64,000 nt of DNA. It comes from Odiellus spinosus (taxonomy: Eukaryota > Arthropoda > Arachnida > Opiliones > Phalangiidae). A program made the position numbers and the translations under genes. How positions within the stretch are numbered: position 1 is the stretch's first letter; each line of letters begins with the position of its first letter. The notes under the pieces were generated by a model. The model did no database searches, was not told the origin of the DNA, and saw only the letters and a program-made list of their open reading frames with translations. Below are positions 34,401-46,499 of the stretch, piece by piece. The stretch is taken from NCBI GenBank assembly GCA_963920705.1, contig OY987226.1:11968501-12032500 (forward strand), given 5' to 3'.

Positions 34401-36099
34401 CGTGCAGGTTGTATCAAACGTGTAACTTTCTCACGATGATAAAATATATCCTGTAAGCTCAAAACCCATAATCGAACCATAATAATACCATCTTAAGTTT
34501 GCAAAATATTCTGCAATATTCAATTAAATAGTTTAATTACAATATTTAAAGATAATTTAACTTATATCCTCTTAAATCCTAGATTTCCCAATAATAATAA
34601 TAACCATTTAATTCGACACGGATATACGAAGCTATCTTGAAAAAAACGTACCACTCCTTTAGATACCGGGGTATATCTTTAATGTAAGATTGAAGAAAAA
34701 AAAATCACGTTTAAAGGGTTATGGACTCATAAAAGTAAATGTTCTAACATTTTAATTATTTATTAACCAACAGATATTGAAGAAACCTCTCTGATACAGA
34801 ATATAAATTTACCATATTATAATTTTTTAAAACTAGTGAAATCTACCGGTTTTGTAGCTATCTTGCTGAATAGTCTCTCTGACATATTCGTTTTTAGATT
34901 GTATTAAGTCTTGGTGCGAAACTACGGAGGTTTTTAACCATCGAGGCTAGTTGTGAATATTTAAACTAGAGTTCCAGTTTCATTTCTCAATAATTTAAAC
35001 CAATTCCTTTAAACAGTAAATAGTATAAATAAGGCAAGTGGTGCACGCCATGATAAAGTTTGGCGCATGACGAACGAATGATAAAGATGTATGTCCGTCC
35101 CGTATTAAAAAAGAAAAATGGTTCTCGAACTGAAATACAAATGGATCTCTAGAAGAAAATATATTCAAAACTCAATATTTTATGAAAAAATTACAATCTT
35201 ATTTTCCTGATTACAAAACAAAAATAATTTGATCTAATTTTCTTGGAAGTTGGGATGGATAATTGTTATAACATTGTAAATCTAAAATCTCGTTTTCAAC
35301 CAATTTTTTTGGCTAAAAAGTAACTTTTTCGCCACAACTTTGTAAATTTCTACAGTTACGACCATAAAGTTACATTTTTAGCTAAAAAAACTTGATTGGA
35401 AACGCGGCTTAAAAGGTTTTATAACCAAAATTTTCTTCTTCGACGAAAAACGAGTCTTTAGTCCTTTAAAATGTTCAGGACGGATGTAAAGAAATTACAG
35501 AAACAACGCGATGAAAATTCTTTATTTCATTTTTTTTTTGCTCCTTCGTAATCTTAATGCAAAAAAAAAACTTTAAAAGACACTCCTCTTTTGCCATTAA
35601 GATTCAAAAGGTTGGGTTTAAATGGTACATAATTACGAGGCGTTCATTCGTTCTCGTCGGTTTGAAATCTGAACTGGCGTTTTTCTTTTTCTTCTCATCC
35701 GTTTCGTCTCCGTTTATTTTATGTAAATTAGTTAAGAAATATAGGCGTACCTTATTACTCGAGTCTAGTTGAATTTCGCGCGGAGGATCCAACATAACAG
35801 AAACATATGCCTCTTTTTTTTCTTCTTTTGATAAAACGTATTATTATATTATTGTATAATATATATAAAAAAATCCCCTATGGCCCTATACGGAATTTTT
35901 GGATTTGCTAGACCAGAATAGTTCTAGCATCGTGTACCAACCACTAATAACGAAGAACCTTTTTGATTTTATACTATAACCAGCGCGTTAGGTTTTCTGA
36001 TGAGGGTTTGAGAGGCATAACGTTGTAAATTATATTTAAGATATGTTGAACTTCCCCATATAATTTCGTAAATTTTAGTTTCACATTCGTTTTTCTCCT
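34401..36099. other. Gene-free stretch
   Basis: No recognisable exon or repeat. Overlapping open frames on both strands at 35557-35795 share a region without stops but have no family signature. Confidence 0.5.
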
Positions 36100-36480
36100 A
36101 CAAATAATTTTTTTTTTAAATCTTTAAAATATCTTAGATTCCATTTTAACCTAATTTACCTAAGTGTCTCTAATTTCAGTGATTATCCAACAATTTACTA
36201 AAATCTCTGATGTTTTCTTATCTTCTCTAACAATTTTCTAGTTAATCAAATTATTTCATACCTTTTAAATTTTCTAGATTCCCCAAAATTTTACTAGCTT
36301 CTCTAAGAATTTATTATGCATATTTATGATTTCCTGGTTCCTCCAACAATTATTTGCGAGATTCCAAACAATATCGTATATTCTTCGACAATTTTCTGAT
36401 TAGGTTTTGTGACAATTTCCTAGATTCTCCCATAATTTACTACGTTTTTCTATAAATTCCTAAATTCGCCAATATTTATA
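36100..36480. repeat. Degenerate left shoulder of the 36-bp array
   Basis: Loosely periodic words (TCTCTAACAATTTTCTAG, TTCCCCAAAATTTTACTAG, TTCCTCCAACAATT, TCCCATAATTTACTA) echo the later unit's TTCTCCA-CAATAAT-TAG pattern with a period of roughly 30-40 bp. I read it as an eroded margin of the same array. Confidence 0.6.
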
Positions 36481-38582
36481 AATACTGTAGATTAGATTCT
36501 CCAATAGCCTATAATTTATTGTAGATAAGTTGCTCCAATAATTTATAATTTATTGTAGATTAGTTGCTCCAATAATTTATAATTTATTGTAGATTAGTTG
36601 CTCCAATAATTTATAATTTATTGTAGATTAGTTGCTCCAATAATTTATAATTTATTGTAGATTAGTTGCTCCAATAATTTATAATTTATTGTAGATTAGA
36701 TGCTACAATATTTATCTATAATTGATTGTAGATTAGATGCTACAATATTTATCTATAATTGATTGTAGATTAGATTCTCCACAATAATCTGATTGATTGT
36801 AGATAATATTCTCCACAATAATCTATGATTGATTGTAGATTAGATTCTCCACAATAATCTAGAATTGATTGTAGATTAGATTCTCCACAATAATCTAGAA
36901 TTGATTGTAGATTAGATTCTCCACAATAATCTAGAATTGATTGTAGATTAGATTCTCCACAATAATCTAGAATTGATTGTAGATTAGATTCTCCACAATA
37001 ATCTAGAATTGATTGTAGATTAGATTCTCCACAATAATCTAGAATTGATTGTAGATTAGATTCTCCACAATAATCTAGAATTGATTGTAGATTAGATTCT
37101 CCACAATAATCTAGAATTGATTGTAGATTAGATTCTCCACAATAATCTAGAATTGATTGTAGATTAGATTCTCCACAATAATCTAGAATTGATTGTAGAT
37201 TAGATTCTCCACAATAATCTAGAATTGATTGTAGATTAGATTCTCCACAATAATCTAGAATTGATTGTAGATTAGATTCTCCACAATAATCTAGAATTGA
37301 TTGTAGATTAGATTCTCCACAATAATCTAGAATTGATTGTAGATTAGATTCTCCACAATAATCTAGAATTGATTGTAGATTAGATTCTCCACAATAATCT
37401 AGAATTGATTGTAGATTAGATTCTCCACAATAATCTAGAATTGATTGTAGATTAGATTCTCCACAATAATCTAGAATTGATTGTAGATTAGATTCTCCAC
37501 AATAATCTAGAATTGATTGTAGATTAGATTCTCCACAATAATCTAGAATTGATTGTAGATTAGATTCTCCACAATAATCTAGAATTGATTGTAGATTAGA
37601 TTCTCCACAATAATCTAGAATTGATTGTAGATTAGATTCTCCACAATAATCTAGAATTGATTGTAGATTAGATTCTCCACAATAATCTAGAATTGATTGT
37701 AGATTAGATTCTCCACAATAATCTAGAATTGATTGTAGATTAGATTCTCCACAATAATCTAGAATTGATTGTAGATTAGATTCTCCACAATAATCTAGAA
37801 TTGATTGTAGGTTAGATTCTCCACAATAATCTAGAATTGATTGTAGGTTAGATTCTCCACAATAATCTAGAATTGATTGTAGGTTAGATTCTCCACAATA
37901 ATCTAGAATTGATTGTAGGTTAGATTCTCCACAATAATCTAGAATTGATTGTAGATTAGATTCTCCACAATAATCTAGAATTGATTGTAGGTTAGATTCT
38001 CCACAATAATCTAGAATTGATTGTAGATTAGATTCTCCACAATAATCTAGAATTGATTGTAGATTAGATTCTCCACAATAATCTAGAATTGATTGTAGAT
38101 TAGATTCTCCACAATAATCTAGAATTGATTGTAGATTAGATTCTCCACAATAATCTAGAATTGATTGTAGATTAGATTCTCCACAATAATCTAGAATTGA
38201 TTGTAGATTAGATTCTCCACAATAATCTAGAATTGATTGTAGATTAGATTCTCCACAATAATCTAGAATTGATTGTAGATTAGATTCTCCACAATAATCT
38301 AGAATTGATTGTAGATTAGATTCTCCACAATAATCTAGAATTGATTGTAGATTAGATTCTCCACAATAATCTAGAATTGATTGTAGATTAGATTCTCCAC
38401 AATAATCTAGAATTGATTGTAGATTAGATTCTCCACAATAATCTAGAATTGATTGTAGATTAGATTCTCCACAATAATCTAGAATTGATTGTAGATTAGA
38501 TTCTCCACAATAATCTAGAATTGATTGTAGATTAGATTCTCCACAATAATCTAGAATTGATTGTAGATTAGATTCTCCAATA
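36481..38582. repeat. 33/37/36-bp minisatellite, about 58 copies
   Basis: It starts with about six 33-bp units (TTGCTCCAATAATTTATAA then TTTATTGTAGATTA), then two 37-bp units (GATGCTACAATATTTATC...), then from about 36770 some fifty 36-bp units (GATTCTCCACAATAATC, TAGAATTGATTGTAGATTA). The 36-bp block is almost invariant; the only common variant is TGTAGGTTA in five units between about 37800 and 38000. Each unit contains TAATCTA and TAGATTA in inverted orientation, ten bases apart. The last unit reverts to CTCCAATAATTTATC at the right edge. No long frame is open through it. Confidence 0.97.
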
Positions 38583-38710
38583 ATTTATCAATAATTTCCA
38601 AGCTTTTCTAACATCCCGAATAACATTTGTTTTTCATTTTAAATTTCCAAACTTCCAATGATTTTTCTATATAATATCTTAGGTTCCCAAAACGTTTCGT
38701 ACCTTTTATA
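38583..38710. repeat. Degenerate right shoulder of the 36-bp array
   Basis: CCAATAATTTATCAATAATT, TTTCCAAGCTTTTCTAACAT, CTTCCAATGATTTTTCTAT and TTAGGTTCCCAAAACG keep a weak echo of the unit, matching the eroded left shoulder. Confidence 0.5.
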
Positions 38711-41700
38711 AAAAATAATTTGATATATGCTGATTTTGTTTTAATTAATTCACAACAACACTTATAAGTACACGATGAAAATATTGAAATTTATTGTCAA
38801 AAAGCCAACATACGATGTTAAATATTTATTGTTCAAAATACTTTTCAAGCTAGATAAGCTTTAATTCTAATTTATTTATTTTCAAAGTGCTCTTACCGCT
38901 GTATTCGTACTAAACACCATAAATTAGTATTAATTTCTGTTAGGAGTTGGGTCATTTTTGCAGTCACGTCCTCGAGTTAGTATTTAAACTTATGGCGGGG
39001 ATTGTACTCGGAAACCTGTAATTATTACCTCACGATAGTGGGATTTTTTTTTTTTTTTTTTTTCTCAATTTTTTTTTCTTGGCCGAAAAATAAAAAAAAA
39101 GGTAAAATGGCAGGATTGTAAAATAGCTGAAATAGCCTAGAGGCCAGAACGGCCGTGCATGCGTGTATCCATGATCGGGCCGCCGTCGTATATAGCTGCT
39201 ATAAGAATCACGGTAGACAGAACCTCGTCACATATCAGTCAAAATTTGACGCCGCTATCTCTCCCCTCTCTCCTCTTCTTAAAGTGTCAGTTACAAAGCG
39301 AGATATTAAGTTTCGTACAAAATAATAGAAAATTATGAGTAATTATGATTTATATTTTATCGCAAGCGGGATTTGTTTGTTAAGCTTGGAATAGCTTTGA
39401 AACTGAAATTATAAAATCAAATATTTGAGTTTACCTTATACAGATCTGCTATAAAATCGGATAAATCAGAGGCAGCAGCTAATTCCATCCTTTAGTTGTA
39501 GTTCTAAAATTACAGTTATTTCGGAGATTGGTAAATTACGCGGTAATTTATAGTCTAACAGAAGGATTTGTATTTGAATCTATGAGCTTGGTTGCCGAAT
39601 TTCTATTTGAAACTCTTCAAAATTCTTATTTCTGACCAAACAACCTCTGCAGTCGTGAAAAATGCAATGCTTTTAATGATATGCTTGATAGGTCAAAGTG
39701 ACTCGGACATGAAAATTACATTAACATACACTTAACGATGGCAAACACGAATAAAAATTGAAAAGTAGACTTGCAGACGATTTAAATTTATTTTAAAACG
39801 TGTAACTTTGATATATTTTGCAATTGGTTAATTTTAATTCCAAAATGTTCTAAGTTATAAATATTTTACCAGAGTAAACCGTGTATTACCATTAGCTGGT
39901 AATTATCTCATAAATTATCAGGATAAATTACCGATTTAGAGCTCTACCTAGAACTAAAATTGACGCCTCTTCTCATTAAAATAGCCTTAAATTTTCTAAA
40001 GCCTTCTTGAATCGGTAACTTATGTCGATTTTGTATGTCTTAAACTTGAAAGTAACTGCACCATATCAAAATTTGATTTTAAAATACAATATATTTAACC
40101 TATACTTTCATCCTGGTACACACGAAAGATATCTTTTGCCTCCCACTCGACCAGATCACCTGGATTTGATAGAATACAGACGAAGAGGGTTAGTTTAAAA
40201 TTTTGTTAATAGCCGGCGCTTTGATCCGATCAAAAACCAAAAATAAGACTGACATCGTGGAATCAGAACGATATCTAAGACTACATCTGAAACGTTCCTC
40301 CTCCCCGACTTCAATGAGTTCCTGGGTACAAAGTAATAAGGAAAAGTAATGGCAATAGAAAAATATGTCCGTGGGAAAATTAAGCAAAGTATTAAATATG
40401 TCAAAATCTCTGGGAAAATTCTCAGACGTGTATAGGCATTTAATTATAAAATTTATGCCCTAATTTCAGGCAAATAGAGTGCCTACTAGTTAATACTTAA
40501 TATAAACTTTATTAAATCAGGAAAAAGAGTTAAAAAATGCTTTCTCAATTTGATCATATAAGAAAAATGATAAATACAGAACATATCCAGATGCAACCAT
40601 TTCCCTAAATTTTCGTGTCGCCGACACTTTATAGTTGGGCTCATAGAACGATTATTATATCTCGGGGCTATCTTGCATAATAGCCAAATACTTCGCATAA
40701 GTGGACAATTACCAACATGTATTTTTTTTCTTCTTTTTCTATCCTTCGTTTTCGTTGGTTCTCTCTAGGCGCGCGGTTATTTCATATTTTTTTTATATGT
40801 ATATATTTTTACGTTAAGAATAGCCCGGGGCCCATCTCGAAACTGTTTTAATTAAAGATTGCCGCTCATCCAGCTATAAGGTATATACCCCTCCTCTTTC
40901 ACTTTCTTAGCAAATTCTCATTTCAAGAAAGCTTGAAAAGGAAAAACCAAATAATCATTAGATTATTAATTATTATATTAATCCCTATTGGCTCCTTTGA
41001 TACACTTGAACAAGGTCTTCATGTTTTATAGACATAATGAAAAATACGTTTAATTTCAAGTCCATTGGAATCTTCAACCAATCAGAGCTCGTTTAATAAT
41101 TTTACTATTTACAAACGAAGCTATAAACATAAATAAATTAGATTGCGTCTAATCAATCAATTGCAAGCTCTTTTCTATGTATGAAAAAATGACTAATCGG
41201 CGCTCTTTTATAACTTAAAACGTCATTGTACTACTGTCCTGTAGAGGGGTTGACCATCTGAAAACTTTCTTCGAACAATGACTTTAAGCCTAAATAATAG
41301 ATTTCCCCTAATGCACCAAACTTCTATGATACTTAAACCAAATTAAATTTTAGGTATGCAATCGGTAACAAAACTTAAACAAAGGTTCAAGATCTCCACC
41401 CTCTTAACCCTGCCTCACATTGCCCACATATTCCAACTAAAGAACTTGAATTTACTGTTGCATATCACTAAAGTAATTGAAAATTTATTGAAAAATTTAG
41501 AAACATTAGATAAACAAGTTTAAATATTATACATTACCACGTTAAAAACGTTTTAGAATAAGTTTATCAAGCTGTTAACAATAAAGAAAAATTTAATTTT
41601 TGATTTTTAAGAACGGATTGAAAATTAATTTATCATTTTCATCTTTCCTTTAAAATATCCATGATTTTTTTTTTTTTTTTTTAATATCTTGCTTTTTTGC

Positions 41701-44100
41701 TTTTCTTCCAAATTTGTCTTTCGGTGGCCACCAATCCTGGGATGTTTTTTCTCGTGATACCTATAGCGGATGTAATTTTTAATCAGGTTTTACTTTTGCG
41801 AAAACTTTCTATTGTTCGTATTTAATGAATTTCATAAGAGTTAGTGAATCACGAACGAGCTTAACCCCGTTTCTACGATGCTTTCTTCACACCAAAATAC
41901 AAGGGATGATTAGAATATTTATTGGCCGACACTCTTTTTCCTTTTTTTTTTTTTTTTTTTTTTTAGTTTATAATAGGTATTTATATTTTCGATTGGAATA
42001 GTTATTTTAAAGTGAGGTTATTACCAATTATAAGTTCACCTTACTCTAAATATTTAAATAGTTTCGGATTTGTTTTTATTGATTTTGAGTGATAAATATT
42101 GATATTTCGAACTAACATAGATTGGTAGATTTGATTCAAAAGACTTGCTTTAGCTTAATCCCGAAGGGTTAGCCATTATAAATAAAACCATTCGTTCGAA
42201 GTATAAACGTAGAAAAATATAATTACTCCATTAATAGGTGTACTTCATTTAAAAATATTTTATTTCAAGAGCTATTTTTAATGCTGAAATAGACAGATAA
42301 TTTTTTTAATAAGTTATGATTTCAGGATAAATACAATTTTAGATTTCTTTTGGGTTGAAAATTAAATATTAATACGTTTGTTTTTAGTATTTGATTCAGT
42401 CTAAAAATATAGTAGCCTAACAACCTTGAAATGAACCGATATTCCCATTGAAACTTAGTTTTTCTAATTAAACCTTTAATTATTAAGAATTAGCTTTATT
42501 TTAAGGCTGAAAATGAGTATACAAGTGAGATTAACTTTCAAGAAGATTTGAAAACATTTTTTTATTCCTATCATATCTAAAATTGTGTATTAATCCGCTG
42601 AAATTTTCTCCTTGTTGTAAACTCATCTTCAATAGAAATATATATTATAATGTAGCTAATATCTGGCAAACCAGCATTTTGGGGTGGAGCTGAGCTGTAC
42701 AGTAGGGGATAAAAAAAGTCGAATCTCATCAACGAAGAAGCTGGTGGCTCACGGTAATGAAAAAACAGCAGAGATCCTAATTATAAGCTTTAAAAAAAGA
42801 CCGCGCAAGAGAGTTTGGCTATAGTGTGCTGGCTCGCTGGTTGGTTTTTGCCCTCTCGGCTGGCTTCGCGGCGGCCCCTATGTTTTCTACGCATTTAAAA
42901 TTTGCGGTCCTGCAGGACCCAGGTATAGAGAGATATTGCTATAGCTGGGAGACACGAGACGATGATTGGCATAGTCCCGTCAAACAAAATCTTCCACATT
43001 TTTTTTTTTTTTTTTTTTTTTTTATTTTTTGGACCGACGCCCCGCTCAACTAACCAACACTAAAATTATAGAAGAAAAGCCATCTCCGTAATGGAGATGG
43101 TTCCTAAAGTAATTATTCAGTTATTCTTTAGCTCGGGGAGTTTGGGGAAATAGATCTATATCATATATAAGTATACGGGATTGGGTCAAAAAATAGTCAA
43201 CTTCTTATTGGGTACAGGCTCGTGGTATGTATGTACAATTGTGAATACAATTTTAATAAACGCGATGAAGAATAGATTAAAGTATAAGTGGTGTATAATT
43301 ATATGGAATTTATTTCCAGTTACGTTATATGATTTCTTGAATTATTAGTCATCTTACAGTTAGTTTTTCCTATTCGAGAGAAAAAATTCTGAAGCATTTC
43401 TGTCTATCAATATTTAAAAAAATAACTATTTGAAACTATTTTGTTTAAACTTCTTATTGTGGAAATTACTTTTTATTTCAAATTTCATTTTATTTTAACA
43501 TCTAAATGAACAAATACCTTTTTAATTAAAACTTTATTTAAAACTTCTAAATATATCAATTCATTTTTATTTAAAATTTATTTAAATTTAACCCCTTTAA
43601 TTCATTTACTTTGTTAAGGATACCGTATTTGAAACAAATCGGAATGTAATTTCTATCAATTCCTCAATAAGTTAGTTTACAATACGATTTAATACACTTT
43701 TTTGATCGAATTCTATCAATTGCAAAATAAAACAAAAAAATAGTGTCAGTACGTAAAGAATTTGGATTTAATTTGGTCAAAAAATCAAAGTGGCAATTTT
43801 TTTCTATTTCTCTCGGTACTTCATTCTTATTTATAGACAGATTTGGATCAGAAATCTTCAAATCTGAAAGCATTTTTTGTATCAGGGGGATTTTTTCGAA
43901 CACCACGGGGGTCTATGGCCCTCGCGGCGAATCTTGACGTACTATTAAATAAACCTTTTTAAGCTCGCCAGGTATGCGAGTCTTTTACTCAAACCAAACC
44001 TTGTCTCATACTTAAGACCCTGTTTTAGGTTAAGGGGGAAGAAAAACATCTTCAAAGAAAATATAAAAATATCTTAAAGAAAATATCGTGCTTGGGGAAA
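38711..44100. other. Gene-free stretch
   Basis: No supported gene. Noted: T runs near 39049 and 41940; a GC-richer patch at 39110-39260 with TATAAG and a TCAGT 35 bp later; a 25-base T run at 42999-43023 preceded by a 60-codon frame with a signal-peptide-like start (MLARWLVFALSAGFAAAP, from 42826) that reads into poly-Phe; a small perfect hairpin CCATCTCC-GTAAT-GGAGATGG at 43080-43100; and opposed 64- and 80-codon frames at 43664-43937 with no known family. Confidence 0.5.
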
Positions 44101-44360
44101 AAAAAAAGCGGGAACCTCGATCGAGGAACCAAAGAATCTCACGCGCATGCGCGGCACGAAAAGAGATCTTGTTAAAAAAAGGGGGAGGAGTCGAGAGGTC
44201 AAGAGATCACTCGAGTTCCAGATGATCACGTGGAGTTATAATATCAGAACCTTCCTTGTTATTATCCATCCATTTTTCGAAACACTATTTCTTTTATCAT
44301 AAGACGATAATCATTCGAAGTATCTTAGGCCGAAAGCTAACTTGAAATGACGTCATTATC
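44101..44360. promoter_or_regulatory. Promoter-like motif cluster (NRF1, E-box, CRE)
   Basis: CGCGCATGCGCG at 44142-44153 fits the NRF1/erect-wing consensus YGCGCAYGCGCR exactly. CACGTG lies at 44227-44232, and a full CRE, TGACGTCA, at 44348-44355. A 12-bp palindrome CCTCGATCGAGG sits at 44116-44127. The patch is GC-richer than its surroundings. No gene is visible on either side, so direction and target are unknown. Confidence 0.4.
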
Positions 44361-45565
44361 ATTTAAAGTATATGGTAACGTCGGAAAGACTTATAACAAT
44401 GCATAATTTCACGCAATAATTTATTTCCTTCTAATTCAGATCTAGATAAACAATATTTAGATATAGTAGAATATATTTATTTCAGAAAACTTCGTTTAAA
44501 ATACTCTCTTTAAATACCATGTCGTTTTCTCTGCAAATAAACATATTATACTAAATCTTCACCATAGTAAATAATAAGTTTATAAAATTTAGAATATTAT
44601 TTTTTACAAATTTTCGAAATTTGAGATTGGTTGAAGATTTAAAGATGTGTTCGGTTTGAAAATTTTGAAAGGTTTGTTATGGTTTTTAAGGTTGGTTAAG
44701 GATTTGTAAGATTTGAAGATTAGTTTGGCATATGATAGATTATTTGATTTTAAACCTTCGACTGTATATGAGATTTGTAGGAATGTTTGTCCTCTTAAAA
44801 ACCCCAATTTACGTCGTCGTGACGCGAATGACGAAACATACATATACAGTCTCAGAAATAAGACCACCTCCTAATTATCCTATCATGTAAAGGGGGGAAA
44901 CTGGTACTTTACATATCTCCGGACGTCACGAATGTAGTAATTCTCTTAATTATATTTAATAAAGTCTTGATTTCACGTACACGTACTGATTCGAGTACAT
45001 ATGTGGTTCTGAGTTTGCTATGGTTGAGACTACTCGGTGGTAGCTCGAAAATTTTAAAAACCCCGAGGCCATTTCAGTACTTTCGTCCATGGTATGGCCA
45101 AGCTGCCGTTGTATTTTCTTTTCAAATTCTAGGAAATACTTTTAACGTGATTTTTCAAGATTAAAGCGAAGCGAGGTGAAGCTTAAGCGACGTTAATTTT
45201 AAATCCACGTTGATTTAACTTCGATATCGGGTTTAATCTTTAGTACGATGTTAAGTTGAAAGGGCGATTGGTGGTCCGTCGTAATTAAAGTCCAGGGAAT
45301 GTTTTCTCCTGCTCCCCGTTTTCTCTCTCTCTCTTTCTCTCTTCTATTCTTCGTATATAACATCAGTTTAGTTCTCTCCTCCTCTAACTTAAAGATCAAT
45401 TCCCCTCCCTGTACCCGCTACCTTCTCCGCTTTGATTGCATCCCTCCCAAAAACGTCCCCTTGAAGAAAAAATACAAGCACCTCTCTTGATAGTTTATAT
45501 CCAGACATCCCCTTCTTTCGTTCAAGCCAAGGTGACACGTGATTATAAATATTTTACTTCAAACA
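44361..45565. other. Gene-free stretch
   Basis: Overlapping 62-66-codon frames on both strands at 45199-45624 cross CT-rich low-complexity sequence (CTCTCTCTCTTTCTC near 45330). Nothing recognisable. Confidence 0.5.
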
Positions 45566-45860
45566 ATAGATTTACAATAACTTTTCTCTACGATCTTCTA
45601 GGCATGAACCGATTGCACCATTAGAAAGTAGACTTTCGTAGATTATTTTACAGTATTAAAATTGGGATAAAGCCACTGCTAGAAGTCGAGTCAGGGAAGT
45701 CCAAAAATTACTTCTATCCAAAAACTGACGTATCTTTTCCCCGCGATCTCCTAGGAATAAACCGATTGAACCCTTAGAAAGTAGATATCCGTTTTTTAAA
45801 ATATATAATTGAGTCCAAGCACGTAAAAGTTATGTTTCGACACTGATAGAAGTGACGCAA
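45566..45860. repeat. About 150-bp repeat, two tandem copies
   Basis: Copy 1 from about 45578 (AACTTTTCTCTACGATC, TTCTAGGCATGAACCGATTG, CACCATTAGAAAGTAGAC) and copy 2 from about 45728 (ATCTTTTCCCCGCGATC, TCCTAGGAATAAACCGATTG, AACCCTTAGAAAGTAGAT) are offset by 150 bp. A third copy is at 18880-19050. The conserved block CTCCTAGG...ACCGATTG...TTAGAAAGTAGA stands out from the more variable remainder. Confidence 0.8.
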
Positions 45861-46430
45861 AATGACCTCGAAGTCAGTCATAAACAGTTCATAAACAGTT
45901 TGGCGTAAATCATAGGCATACACAGAGTTCATACAAACCTGTAATACCTCCAGAAAACCTGAAAATTTCATTGAATTTGAATATTGACAAATAATCAGGG
46001 AAATTCCATTCATTATGATTTGACATAAATCAGAGGAAATGGGTAAAATGGTAATTGAGAGAAAAGTTTTGGGTGAAATGGAGGGTAACCGTTTCAACGG
46101 GTCAACTGAAAACGTAGCTAATGAACTCTTAAATCTTATAATTAAAAATAAGCAAATTATTAAATAAATTTGACCAAAAAAAAAAAAAAAATAACCTAGA
46201 TCATTTCTTTTGACCTTTATGAAATCCCAATTTTAACTATAAAAGCGTGGTACCGACGCTTTAAATAGGTTTTTTTCAAGGTGGTTTGGTTTTGGAATGT
46301 TTCCCTTTTCGCCTTCTTCACGGATAGTTTCTTTAAATTCGATTTCGAATCTTTCTTTTCCCCGCTGTTTCAAAGTTAGACTTACTTTTTCCGTTGGGGG
46401 CCAGTGGGGGTCACTAACTAAATGGGTTCC

Positions 46431-46432
<2 letters not shown>
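45861..46432. other. Gene-free stretch
   Basis: A 107-codon minus frame (46097-45774) runs into the 150-bp repeat and is not recognised. AGTTCATAAACAGTT is duplicated locally at 45885-45900. Nothing else was seen. Confidence 0.5.

Positions 46433-46494
<62 letters not shown>
46433..46494. repeat. Poly-T run followed by (TA)n microsatellite
   Basis: Twenty-nine T (46433-46461) then about fifteen AT dinucleotides (46464-46494). Simple sequence; likely variable in length. Confidence 0.95.
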
Positions 46495-46497
<3 letters not shown>

Positions 46498-46499
46498 AA

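Noticed and set aside
30078..38582. CRISPR-like direct repeats
   Set aside because: The arrays are uninterrupted tandem units with no unique spacers, and the window is eukaryotic.
39181..39240. TATA box plus initiator (TATAAG ... TCAGT)
   Set aside because: The spacing is about 37 bp, longer than the usual 28-32, and there is no supporting exon.
42826..43053. Signal-peptide-like frame starting MLARWLVF
   Set aside because: It reads straight into a 25-base T run as poly-Phe and shows nothing after the hydrophobic start.
43664..43937. Opposed 64- and 80-codon frames
   Set aside because: Both strands open over the same bases indicates low stop density. No family or splice structure was seen.
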